The notes below the pieces were generated by a model, which worked only from the letters and a program-made list of their open reading frames with translations, was not told the origin of the DNA and ran no database searches. A stretch of 64,000 bases of DNA, from the NCBI GenBank assembly GCA_026119855.1, contig JAOWBW010000360.1, positions 186,001 to 250,000 of the forward strand, in the 5' to 3' direction. This document shows positions 34,169-45,625 of the stretch, piece by piece. The stretch comes from Campanula takesimana. Taxonomy: Eukaryota; Streptophyta; Magnoliopsida; Asterales; Campanulaceae. Position 1 is the stretch's first letter. Each line of letters begins with the position of its first letter. Made by a program: the position numbers and the translations under genes.

Positions 34169-35181
34169 TCTTCATGTGGCATTATGTCGAGCCAAAGACT
34201 TAAAACAAAGGCGCTTGTTGGGAGGCAACCCAACCAGGTATCATTTTATTGCTTTATGTTTTTCCTTTCAGTTTATCATCATTTTTGAATTGGGAGTGTG
34301 TTGTTTCTTCAATGCCATGAGGACATAGCACACTTTTGGTTTGGGGGTGGTGGTATTCATAAAAAAGAAAAAAAAATATTATTATTGCTTTCGTGTCTTT
34401 TAGTTTTAAGTCGGTTTGAACTACGGTGACCTGAGCCCCTTATTGTCTTAGGGGGAACGTACGCAACGAAAGTGCGGTCAATAGTTAGTCCGTGTCTTCC
34501 TTTTTGGATCTCTCCGAGTTTGTGGGTTTATAGGGGAGTGTAAATAGTGTCACCCTCCAAAAAGATTTTATTTTATTGAGTCATTTTTTTTATATATGGA
34601 TATTACGCTTGTGATGTTTGTTTGTGGTGATGTGCAGAGATTCAATTCAACCGGAGCTGGAGTAAAAAAAAATTTGCTCGAAAATTAAACCAAGCGCCCG
34701 CTCGATGCGCCGGAAAAGAAACCCAAGTCTGATAAAAAATCGGGATTAGGGAATATTTATCCCTAATTTCCCCATCTTCCCCATATTCTTCCTCTCTCTA
34801 AAAACCTACCTCACACCCATCTCTCTCTCTACAAATCAACCACCCAAACCCACCATATTTGACCAAATTCGAACCAAATTCTACCCTTTCCTCACCTTAT
34901 ATCAAGAATCCAAACCTTAAATCACCATTAGATCCGGGGAATTGCAAGTTTTTGTTCAACTTTGAAGGAAGGGGAACGGGTTGATTTGAAGGTGTTAGGG
35001 GTGGAATTTGAAGGTGCTATAGAAGGGTAAAGTGATCATTGGGTTGCGAGCTTCTGGGAACTATCATCTTTCCCAACTCCGGCGATATTCGGCGAACTCC
35101 GACGAGTTTTTCCGGTGACCCTCCGGTAAGAAATTTTCAGTTTTTTTGTGGAGCTTTGAGTGGGCTGATTGTGCTGTGATA
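34169..35181 (+). other. Athila spacer between integrase and envelope-position ORF
   Basis: Non-coding. It contains GCGCTTGTTGGGAGGCAACC (34211-34230), a phrase typical of this position in Athila elements. It also holds a CTACG-type hairpin at 34421-34462 and a GCGCCCGC motif near 34694. The region 34790-35180 is a leader-like stretch rich in CT and then AT. Confidence 0.55.
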
Positions 35182-35436
35182 ATGGCGCCTAAGGGTAAAG
35201 GTCGTGTCCCCCCACCCCAAGTGAACGTAAATTTTGACAATGCCCGTTTTGTCTCTCGCAATTCGAAAGAGTATTTTGAGAATAAACAGAATAATGGGGT
35301 GACGGTAGAATGGGGATTTGACTTGAAAGAATGTGGGTTGGATGAGATAATCAATTTTTACAAGTTAAGGCGATTATTGGCTAAACCAAAACAGACAAGG
35401 TCTAAATTGTTGATACAGGGGTTCTACGCGAATTTC
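35182..35436 (+). pseudogene. Athila ORF in envelope position, 5' piece
   Basis: The start is ATG at 35182 (MAPKGKGRVPP). About 85 codons include FVSRNSKEYFEN and LLIQGFYANF, typical of the plant transposon-associated protein found downstream of integrase in Athila-like elements. It is interrupted at 35436 by Copia 2, whose ATTTC target duplication lies at 35432-35436. The frame resumes at 43869. Despite its position, I see no clear membrane or signal segments, so envelope function is doubtful. Confidence 0.75.
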
Positions 35437-36877
35437 TGTTGGTAGTAGTGCCCTAGGCACGTTTAATAAACGTTGTAATTGTTATCATTTATTTCATATC
35501 AATAAAGAGATGTTTTGATTATTATTGTTGTTCATGTTTACTTATAATAATCTCCGTCCCTAGTACTTGTTAAGCACTAATGTAAAGGCTAAATGATCAT
35601 GGGATGATCATGTTAGATTTATGGGTACTTGTTGGGAACATGGTACTGGACATGACCCGCTCTATGAGATTTATGTCATGGTCTATGTCCTACATATATC
35701 TCATATTAGTTATGTCATTTGAATCCTTAGACATGAAGTTATTATAGTCTTCCACTTGATGAACATTATGCTTGACATATTCAAACGCTACCTTTAATCG
35801 GGTAGTTATAAAGGGTATGATTGCCATTCGGAGAGACGTCAAGCTTAGGCCTCTCGTAGGAATGATGTTGATGAAAATGTTCGGCCGGACTCAAATGAAT
35901 TGATTACATCAATGTCATTTGGATTATCAACATATTCGGAATCGAGAAAGTATTGAACAAAAACAAGTTGACTTGTTGACCATGACTTGTGTTCAATGAC
36001 ATCGTGGACAAAGGGATTATGACATGTTCTAAAGGAATGCGAACTTGTATCTAGTTATACTATTTGGGTAGGTATGACGGTTTGCTAGAACCTAATCATA
36101 TCTTATGGTTTCATGTTTGAACCCATTGCCAACTTAGTATAATCCTAGAGGGTCACACACAATAGAACGAATCTTAAATAAGGACTTTATTGGAATTTGG
36201 AAATTAGGGAAATCTGGGGAAAGTGTGCGACCGTACAAAAGGTCTTGGGCGGCCGCACAGTTTGGCTCAGAAAGTACCAGAAACCTTCCAGATAGATGTG
36301 CGGCCGCACAGGTGTTTTGGGCGGCCGCACACCATGTCGGGACTAGTTTCCTAATTTGATTTGGAAAAGAATTTTGGACGGGTTTAGACACAAGTTTCCT
36401 ATTTGGAATATGTCCAACTTGTATATAAACAGCCAAATTCGGGCCATAACATATCATAGCTTTTGTGCAAGTATCCAAAGGGTTTGAGAGAGTTTTATTT
36501 TGTTCTAAGATATCCTAGATTAAAGAACAAAATAATACACAAATAAAATACCATTTAGTTCATATTGATTGTGAAAAAGTGTTTCACAATTTTGGTCTAG
36601 CAACCAAGATCAAGTGTTCTTGATATTCGTTCAAGGTGTGGATACCGCTAGAGGGTGAAGCTTATCATCTTCAAAGTTCGTGTTCTTGCTTGTTCGTGAT
36701 TAAAGCTTCAATTTCTCCACCAAGATCAAATACCAAAGTCAAAGTCATCAAGGGTTAGTTTTCTAGTATTCATATTGCAAGTATTTGATTCAATCATATG
36801 AATGGATCTATGGGCTTTGGGTTTCATTAAATTTTAAATGCTATTTTTCGCTGCGCATGTTACTTGGAAACCCAACA
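35437..36877 (+). repeat. 5' LTR of Copia 2
   Basis: A 1441-bp LTR with TG...CA ends. A TATA box (TATATAAA) is at 36422-36429. Three GCGGCCGC palindromes at 36249, 36300 and 36321 lie upstream of it. It lacks about 49 bases near 35826 that the 3' LTR keeps near 42760-42815. Confidence 0.93.
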
Positions 36878-38400
36878 GTGGTATCAGAGCCCCGTTCATG
36901 TTGATTATTTCAATACTTAGATCATATTGTGTGTATATACATTGTTTGTGTGCCTAACATGATATGAATATTGGATATATGATGTTTATGTGTTATATGA
37001 TTTTATGTGGTTTATTGTTTTACAACTTTAATCGCACTATTGAATCGCACTAAAAATTATGTTGGATTCTGAATTGTTTGATTATTAATTTTTGATTGGA
37101 TCAAAGTTTTAATAATCGGGGAAAACAATTTTGAGACAAAATTTCGAACTTTAAAAATTATGCCTGATGCTACTGTGCGACCGCACTGAAAATATGGGGC
37201 GACCGCACATGTTTGGACGACCGCACAGATTTTCTTGGGTGGCCGCACAGTTGGTCAGAATCAGATTCTGGAATTTTGATGGGGTCCAACCAAATCAGTG
37301 ACAATACCGGCCAGACCTGCTGATCTGGAGCGGGTTTTGGGCAGTTGGTTTTGGTGTGGATCTTGGGGTTTGATTTTCCTATTTGTTTTGATCTTGTGAT
37401 TCTAAGATTGGTTCAAGGTTTGGATGACTAATCTACGTTCATCGAGATTGAATTTCCCAAACTTGACCGCAATCAAAGTTTCAAAGATAAAACGAAGTTA
37501 GAATTATGAAGAGTTCATAATTACTAAAATTGAGAAACAAAGTTTTTGATTCAAAGATTGCAGTTTCATGTAGAATTGTGGATGCAATTGGCCTACGTTC
37601 ATCGAGACCATCTATTTCTTAGTTTCGGCCACATGGACTACATTCTTGGTTTCTTGAATTAGTGCGGAATTGTGAATGCCTTATGGCTTAGTTTCGGCCG
37701 CACTTCTTGTTGTCCTGATTTGGAAGATGATAACCAAAGTTCAAAAGGTCTCATCCTCATAATTATAGAGAAACTAATGACACATAAATATTATGCTCAA
37801 ATTAATGGAGATTAATTTAGTGGCTAAACTTGATGCGTAACATGTTTATATTATGTGGTCATAAATGTGTTGTATGCTATATGTGATGAACCTTCAAAGA
37901 AAGTTTTAAGTCCTTTATTGCCATGCCATGATTAAAACACTTGTTAATACATGGGTGAATTTAATGTAGACTCGCCCTAGCGAGATGCATTGACTTTATT
38001 TATGTATAAGCAAGATAGATAACGTGGGCACGCCCTAGCGAGGCACATTAAATATACGTTTAAAATGGTTGGACTTAATTGGGCGTCAAAACAGTTTTGA
38101 GCCTAGGCAAAGATGAGATTTAAAATACTTTTTGAAATAGGATTTCTTAAAGAATCTCATAAAAGGAACTAAGAGTCATATGAGATATGATTGATAAGAG
38201 TTGTCTACCTAATTAATTTGATTTTGTGTAATCCGCCTTAGCGGACTTAAAATTAAATTAAAGCGAAATTATATTATACATTGGATGTATGAGAAGGTTA
38301 TATAATTTAGTGGGAGTATTTTTTTAAAAAAATACATTATTTATTTCTTTAATGAAACTGGTACTTATTAAATTTTGGAAATTTTGCATAATTGTAGATA
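36878..38400 (+). other. Leader of Copia 2
   Basis: A non-coding leader of about 1.5 kb opens with the primer site GTGGTATCAGAGCCC. It holds more GCGACCGCAC or GGCCGCAC phrases (37165-37250) and two copies of a GCACGCCCTAGCGAG-like phrase (37971-38042). A block ATTTAGTGGGAGTAT near 38308 is shared with the leader of Copia 1. Confidence 0.7.
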
Positions 38401-41400
38401 ATGACTAACAACACTCAATCAGGTTTGTTGCGATCGATCCTTGAGAAGGATAAGCTCCAAGAGAATGGTACTAACTTTATGGATTAGATCCGTAGCCTAA
38501 GAATTGTTCTAAGGCAAGAAGATAAGTTGTACATTCTCGATGGGCCTCTTCCTGCTGAACCAGAACCTACTGCCCCTAGGGCAAAAAGAGACAGTTATAA
38601 GAAACATCGTAATGATTCTAGAGATGTAAGCTGTCTCATGCTTGATACCATGTGCTCAAAACTCCAACAAAGTTTGGAACATTTGGAAGCCTATGAGATA
38701 GGCGTGGAGTTAAGAGCCATGTTTCAAGAGCAAGCTAGGCAAGAGAGGCACAATACCATTGTTGCATTCACTTCTTGCAAGATGAATGAAGGGCAACAAG
38801 TGAGTCCTCATATGCTAAAAATGAAAGGTTATGTAGAGCATCTTGAGAAACTTGGCTATCCAATCCCATTGGAGCTAGCCACGGATCTCATTCTTAATTC
38901 ATTGCCTAAAAGTTATAATCAGTTTGTGATGAATTATAACATGCATGGAATGGATAAGAATCTCTCCGAGTTACATGGGATGCTTAAAACTGCGGAGATG
39001 AAGATTGTGGAGAAAGGTTCTCCCGTGCTCTTGGTTCATGATGGGAAGAAGGCTAGTGCCAAAGGAAAGGGTAAGAAAGTTGTCAAACCCAAGATAAGCA
39101 AGGCAAAGGTTGCCAAGGCTTCTGAGGCAAAACCCGATTCACAAAAGGATGCAATCTGTTTCCATTGTCAAGAAATTGGTCATTGGAAACGTAATTGCAA
39201 GGCTTTCTTGGAAGAGCAAAAGAAGAAGAAGAGCAGCAAGGCTGCGTCGACTTCAGGTATCTATATGATAGATATTCTCCTTTCTACCACTGATTCTTGG
39301 GTATTGGATACCGGATGTGGTTCTCACATTTGTTTAAATGTGCAGGGACTAAAGAATAGGAGACTAATTAAAGAGGGTGAAGTAGACCTACGCGTGGGGA
39401 ATGGAGTAAGAGTTGCTGCATTAGCCGTAGGGACTTATGAAGTCACTTTACCTTCCGGATTAATTCTTGTTTTGAACAATTGTTATTATCTTCCGGATTT
39501 AAGTAGAAATATTATTTCAATTTCTTGTTTGGATAATGAAGGTTTTAAGTTTCTTATTGAGAATAAGAAATTTTCTATTTATTTAAATGATGTGCTTTAT
39601 GGTATTGCTAATTCATTTAATGGCCTTTATGTCTTGGATGTCAAGAATGAAAATAATGAAAATGTCTATCATATAAATAAGAAATCTAAACCTAATGATG
39701 TAAATCATACTTATTTGTGGCATTTCCGTCTTGGTCATATTAATGAGAAGCGTATCTCAAAACTCCATGGGGACGGTCTCTTGGGTTCATGTGACCTTGG
39801 GTCATATGATACTTGTGAGTCGTGTCTTCTTGGGAAAATGACTAAGACACCTTTTACCAAGCTAGGTGAAAGGGCAAGCGACTTATTGGGGTTGATACAT
39901 TCCGATGTATGCGGACCACTAAGTAGCAATGCTAGGGGGGGATTTCAATACTTCATAACCTTCACTGATGATTATAGTAGATTTGGGTATGTTTACCTAA
40001 TGAAACATAAAAGTGAAGCATTTGAGATATTTAGAATATTTCAAAATGAAGTAGAAAAACAACTTGGCAAAAGTATTAAGGCACTTCGATCAGATCGAGG
40101 TGGAGAATACTTGAGTCATGAATTTGATGATCATCTAAAGAATTGTGGAATAGTTTCACAATTGACTCCACCCGTAACACCACAATGGAATGGTGTGTCC
40201 GAGAGGAGAAATCGGACTTTGTTAGACATGGTTCGATCAATGATGAGTCAAGTTGATCTTCCAATATCCTTTTGGGGTTACGCTCTAGAAACTGCTGCTT
40301 TCACACTAAATCAAGTTCCAACTAAATCGGTTCCAAAGACTCCATATGAGATGTGGAGCGGAAAGAAACCTAGTTTGTCTTTCATGAAGATTTGGGGTTG
40401 CGAAGCTTTTGTCAAAAGACCTGTCTCCGACAAACTAGCACACAAATTTGATAAATGTATTTTCGTGGGATATCCTAAGGAAACTAAAGGATATTACTTT
40501 TACAACCAAGAGGACAACAAAGTGTTTGTTGCCCGAACTGGTGTCTTTCTAGAGAAAGAGTTTCTCTCCAAAGAAATCAGTGGGAGTAAAATAAATCTTG
40601 AAGAGATTCGAGACCCAGAAAATGACATTGAACCAATAGTGGAATAAGAACAAGAACCACAAGGAGTTGTGGAACCTGTTCAAAATACACAAGCAACTCG
40701 CAGATCTACTAGGTTACGATCCGAGCCCGAGAGATATGGATTTCTCGTAACGGATAGTAATGAGGTGGAAATCATTGAGAATGACGAACCGTCAACCTAC
40801 CAAGAGGCGATGTCTTCTCCTGATTCGGATAAGTGGCTTGGAGCCATGGAATTTGAATTGCAATCCATGCAAGACAATCAAGTTTGGAACTTGATTGATG
40901 CGCCCGAAGGTGTAAAAACCATAGGACGCAAATGGGTCTTCAAGAAGAAGACTGACATGGATGGGAAGGTGCATACTTACAAAGCTAGGCTTGTAGCGAA
41001 AGGTTATAGGCAAGTTCATGGTATTGACTATGATGAAACTTTTTCACCCGTAGCAATGATCAAGTCTATAAAAATTCTGCTTGTTATTGCCGCATATCAT
41101 GACTATGAAATATGGCAAATGGATGTCAAAACCGCTTTCCTAAATGGAAAACTACAAGAGGATGTGTATATGACACAACGGAAGGTTTTGAACAGAATTC
41201 TAAAGTATGCAAATTGCAGAGATCTATCTATGGATTGAAGCAAGCTTCAAGGAGTTGGAATCTCCGTTTTGATGAATCGGTCAAAGAGTTTGGTTTCATC
41301 AAGAACGAAGATGAACCTTGTGTATACAAGAAGATTAGTGGGAGCATAGTGCTATTCCTTGTTTTATATGTGGATGACATATTACTCATTGGAAACGACA

Positions 41401-42359
41401 TTCCTACACTTCAGTCCGTAAAGACTTGGTTGGGAAAGTGTTTCGCAATGAAAGATATGGGAGAATCCGCATACATACTTGGCATTAAGATCTATTGAGA
41501 TAGATCAAGGAGGCTACTTGGTTTAAGCCAAAGTACATACATTGACAAGGTCATTAGAAGATTCCGTATGGAAAATTCTAAAAGATGAACCTTACCAGTG
41601 TTACATGGAATTTCTCTAAGCAAGACTCAAAGTCCCAAGACAAAAGATGAGCATGAGAAAATGAATGATGTTCCATATGCTTCGGCAATTGGGTCCATCA
41701 TGTATGCCATGATTTGTACTAGGCCGGATGTATCTTATGCTTTAAGCATGACAAGTAAATATCAATCCAACCCCGGTGAAAATCACTAGATGGCTGTAAA
41801 AGCGATTCTTAAGTACTTGAGAAGAACTAATTATTCGTTTTTAGTCTATGGAGGAATGGAAGATGATCTTGTGGTAAATGCTTACACTGATGCAAGCTTC
41901 CAAACCGACAAAGATGATAGTCGATCGCAATCGGGTTTTGTGTTTATGTTAAATGGTGGAGCTGTAAGCTGGAAGAGTTCCAAGCAGAGTACAACCGCTG
42001 ATTCTACAACAGAAGCTGAGTATATTGCTGCATCGGATGCTGCAAAGGAAGCTGTTTGGATTAAGAAGTTCATTACTGAACTTGAAGTGGTTCCTAGTAT
42101 TGCTAATCCAATAGACCTTTATTGCGATAATAATGGTGCTATTCCTCAAGCAAAGGAACCAAGAGCACATCAGAAATCCAAACACATACTTAGGCGTTTT
42201 CATATCATTCGAGAAATCGTTGATAGGGGAGACGTAAATATATGCAAAGTACCTACTAATGACAATGTTGCGGACCCGCTAACAAAGGGACTTCCACAAG
42301 CTAAACATGAAGGTCATGTTAGGTCCATGGGTATTAGATACATGGGAGATTGGGCCTAG
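38401..42359 (+). pseudogene. Copia 2 gag-pol polyprotein
   Basis: The start is ATG at 38401 (MTNNTQSGLLRS). Gag carries the zinc knuckle CFHCQEIGHWKRNC (39157-39198). Protease WVLDTGCGSH follows, then integrase (DDE: HSDVCGP, RSDRGGEYL, WNGVSERRNRTLLDMV) and reverse transcriptase (KARLVAKGYRQ, DVKTAFLNG, YVDDILLIGND). RNase H (AYTDASFQ, TEAEYIAASDA, LYCDNNGA) ends with ADPLTKGLP. Lesions are TAG at 38485-38487, TAA at 40645-40647, a one-base loss near 41180, and stops near 41497, 41586 and 41788. An uninterrupted frame runs 38527-40644. Several of the stops are compatible with single C-to-T or G-to-A changes. Confidence 0.94.
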
Positions 42360-42373
42360 GGAAAGTGGGAGAT

Positions 42374-43863
42374 TGTTGGTAGTGGTGCCCTAGGCACGTT
42401 TAATAAACGTTGTAATTGTTATCATTTATTTCATATCAATAAAGAGATGTTTTGATTATTATTGTTGTTCATGTTTACTTATAATAATCTCCGTCCCTAG
42501 TACTTGTTAAGCACTAGTGTAAAGGCTAAATGATCATGGGATGATCATGTTAGATTTATGGGTACTTGTTTGGAACAAGGTACTAGACATGACCCGCTGT
42601 ATGAGATTTATGTCATGGTCTATGTCATACATATATCTCATATTAGTTATGTCATTTGAATCCTTAGACATGAAGTTATTATAGTCTTCCACTTGATGAA
42701 CATTATGTTTGACATATTCAAACGCTACCTTTAACGGGTAGTTATAAAGGGTATGATTGGCATAATCGGATTCAAGTAGGGAAGAATAATAAGCTAAATG
42801 GATTTGTCCCTCTTCGGGGAGATGTCAAGCTTAGGCCTCTCGTAGGAATGATGTTGATGAAAATGTTCGGCCGGACTCAAATGAATTGATTAGATCAATG
42901 TCATTTGGATTATCAACATATTCGGAATCGAGAAAGTATTGAACAAAAACAAGTTGACTTGTTGACCATGACTTGTGTTCAATGACATCGTGGACAAAGG
43001 GATTATGACATGTTCTAAAGGAATGCGAACTTGTATCTAGTTATACTATTTGGGTAGGTATGACGGTTTGCTAGAACCTAATCATATCTTATGGTTTCAT
43101 GTTTGAACCCATTGCCAACTTAGTATAATCCTAGAGGGTCACACACAATAGAACGAATCTTAATTAAGGACTTTATTGGAATTTGGAAATTAGGGAAATC
43201 TGGGAAAAGTGTGCGACCGCACAAAAGGTCTTGGGCGGCCGCACAGTTTGGCTCAGAAAGTACTAGAAACCTTCCAGATAGATGTGCGGCCGCACAGGTG
43301 TTTTGGGCGGCCGCACACCATGTCGGGACTAGTTTCCTAATTTGATTTGGAAAAGAATTTTGGACGGGTTTAGACACAAGTTTCCTATTTGGAATAGGTC
43401 TAACTTGTATATAAACAGCCAAATTCAGGCCAGAACATATCATAGCTTTTGTGCAAGTATCCAAAGGGTTTGAGAGAGTTTTATTTTGTTCTAAGATATC
43501 CTAGATTGAAGAACAAAATAATACACAAATAAAATTCCATATAGTTCATATTGATTGTGAAAAAGTGTTTCACAATTTTGGTCTAGCAACCAAGATCAAG
43601 TGTTCTTGATATTCGTTCAAGGTGTGGATACCGCTAGAGGGTGAAGCTTATCATCTTCAAAGTTCGTGTTCTTGCTTGTTCGAGATTAAAGCTTCAATTT
43701 CTCCACCAAGATCAAAGACCAAAGTCAAAGTCATCAAGGGTTAGTTTTCTAGTATTCATATTGCAAGTATTTGATTCAATCATATGAATGGATCTATGGG
43801 CTTTGGGTTTCATTAAATTTTAAATGCTATTTTCCGCTGTACATGTTACTTGGAAACCCAACA
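42374..43863 (+). repeat. 3' LTR of Copia 2
   Basis: A 1490-bp LTR matching 35437-36877, with the extra 49 bases noted there. It directly follows the polypurine tract. The end is fixed by the ATTTC target copy at 43864-43868. Confidence 0.93.
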
Positions 43864-44881
43864 ATTTCCACTCGACAATTGAGGCCACCAACGTCTGGGT
43901 GAGGGGACATAATGTCAATGTGTCCGCCTCAGCCATAAATGCTTATTATGGTTTATCTAATGAGGTAGAGATTGATGATTGTAACTATTGGAGATTGAAG
44001 AGAGAGTTGCAGGAGAACCTGGATGAGACTCTAGCTCTGTTCTCGGCTGAGTTTAATGTGCATATTGATAGGGTGAATATCAGACATGGGTATTTGTTTC
44101 ATATCAGGGAGTTGGGTTTGGAGTTACGGGAACTGTACCGATTTATTTGTGAGAGGATCATGCCTACTTCTCACTATCAGGAGGTCCATTGGTACAGAGC
44201 CCGTTTACTGTACGCCATGATGAGGAGGATGCCCGTGAATATTGGGGGCATAATGCGTAGTGAGATGGGGACCGGGCCAAAAACTTGGAGAACAAGAATT
44301 ATCTGTTTCCGATCATGATCACGACTATGGCAGATAGGGAAAGGTTACCTGTGGAAGGATTTCCCAAAACCTTGACTCCCGGAACCACAGTGACAAAATC
44401 CACCATTGAGAGTGGAGGAGCAGGAGGACGAGGACGGGCCCCAGCCCCAGTGCAGATGGATATGAATGAGGACCCACGGATGACTCAGAGAGAGATGCAG
44501 TATTATATGTCTGGGCAAATCCAGGGGGTGGACGAGAGGCTGCAGGAATATCAGCAGCAGCAGATGCTAGCCAATTATCATCGTCAGTGCCGAGAGGATG
44601 ATAATGATGAGAGGCTACGGAGACTGGAGGAGGCGTTTTATTCCAACCAGCAGGAGGAACAGTATTTCAGGCGCCGGATGATGGCACACCACTTTCCTGG
44701 AGAGCAGTTTCCTCCTTTGATCTACCCGCCACCTCCGTCTCAGTATACACCACCACCACCACCTAGCAGTGCTTGGGCTGGAGCCACTTGGAACCAGTTC
44801 ACTAGAGGACCAGATCAGGGGTCGAGTTCAAGGTCGGGTATGCCAGGTCCTTGGGACCATTTTTTTCCGCCTCTGCGGTAA
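43864..44881 (+). pseudogene. Athila ORF in envelope position, 3' piece
   Basis: The frame continues from 35436 (ATNVWVRGHNVNVSASAINA, then ELRELYRFICERIM). A one-base loss near 44274 shifts it. The second part (PIMITTMADRERLPVEGF) goes on to a Gln/Arg-rich, probably coiled segment (DERLQEYQQQQMLANYHRQ) and a Pro-rich tail (YPPPPSQYTPPPPPSS). The stop TAA is at 44879-44881. This matches the domain known as putative plant transposon protein. Its function is not known to me. Confidence 0.78.
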
Positions 44882-45625
44882 TTTGAGGTATCCCTACCCT
44901 TTTTTTTATTTGCACTTTATATGTGAGAGCATTGGGGGCAATGCTCAGTTTTGGTTTGGGGGTGGGGGATACATGTTGGTTGATTGATGCTATCACCTGT
45001 ATAGTTAGTTAGTTTTTATTATATTAAAAAAAAATTGAAAAGAAAAGAGAGGCTAGGTGAAAACCCGAAAGGGCGCCTAGGCAAAAGGAGAGGAAGAGAA
45101 CAAATCCCATGGCGTAGGAGACACAAGGGAGGTTTGGAGTGTTGGGTAGGATTTTATTGTGGTGTAGGAGGTTTGAATTAGAGACGATAGGATAGAAAAT
45201 CCTCATATTTCTTTTTTGGAGTAATAAGGGGCGTTGGAGCTTATTATGAGGTAAATCATTGCTAAGGGGTATCCTAGTTTTGATTTCTTTTTTAGGGAGG
45301 ATGTAGTGAAAGATAAGCGTGGGGGAAACATAGGTCATTTTAGTTCCCCCTAGCTTTGGTGTGTGGGCCCGAGTCGGATATGATTTTATTTGCTTATTAA
45401 TGGTGTTGATATCGATTAGGGCCATTGCTACTCATTTTTGTGAAGATATAAGGAGACGGAGTTCTTTTTATTCCGTGGTGTAGTTTTTTCTTTTGACTTG
45501 GTTGATGGGAGATGTAGAGGAGTTTAGGCGTCATTTTCCTCCATGCTACAATTATAGACCGGTGCTTAGATGTGGGGTTAGGAATATTACTCCGGGACGA
45601 GTAATAGTCTAAGCGTGGGGGAATT
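44882..45625 (+). other. Athila 3' untranslated region with hairpin and polypurine tract
   Basis: Non-coding. It holds the third copy of the A4-bulge GNRA hairpin at 45052-45082. A phrase CATTGGGGGCAATGC lies near 44930. The polypurine tract AAGCGTGGGGGAATT at 45611-45625 directly precedes the 3' LTR. Confidence 0.7.

Larger units (their letters stand above)
35437..43863 (+). mobile_element. Full-length Ty1/Copia element (Copia 2), Angela/BARE-like
   Basis: An 8.4-kb plus-strand element with perfect target duplication ATTTC (35432-35436 and 43864-43868). The 5' LTR is 35437-36877 and the 3' LTR is 42374-43863. The initiator tRNA-Met primer site is at 36878-36892, and the polypurine tract AAAGTGGGAGAT is at 42362-42373. 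One polyprotein (38401-42359) has Copia order: gag, protease, integrase, reverse transcriptase, RNase H. Several stops and one frameshift make it defective. It is inserted in the Athila ORF. Gag style (SILEKDKLQENGTNF) suggests the Angela/BARE lineage; that is by resemblance only. Confidence 0.94.
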
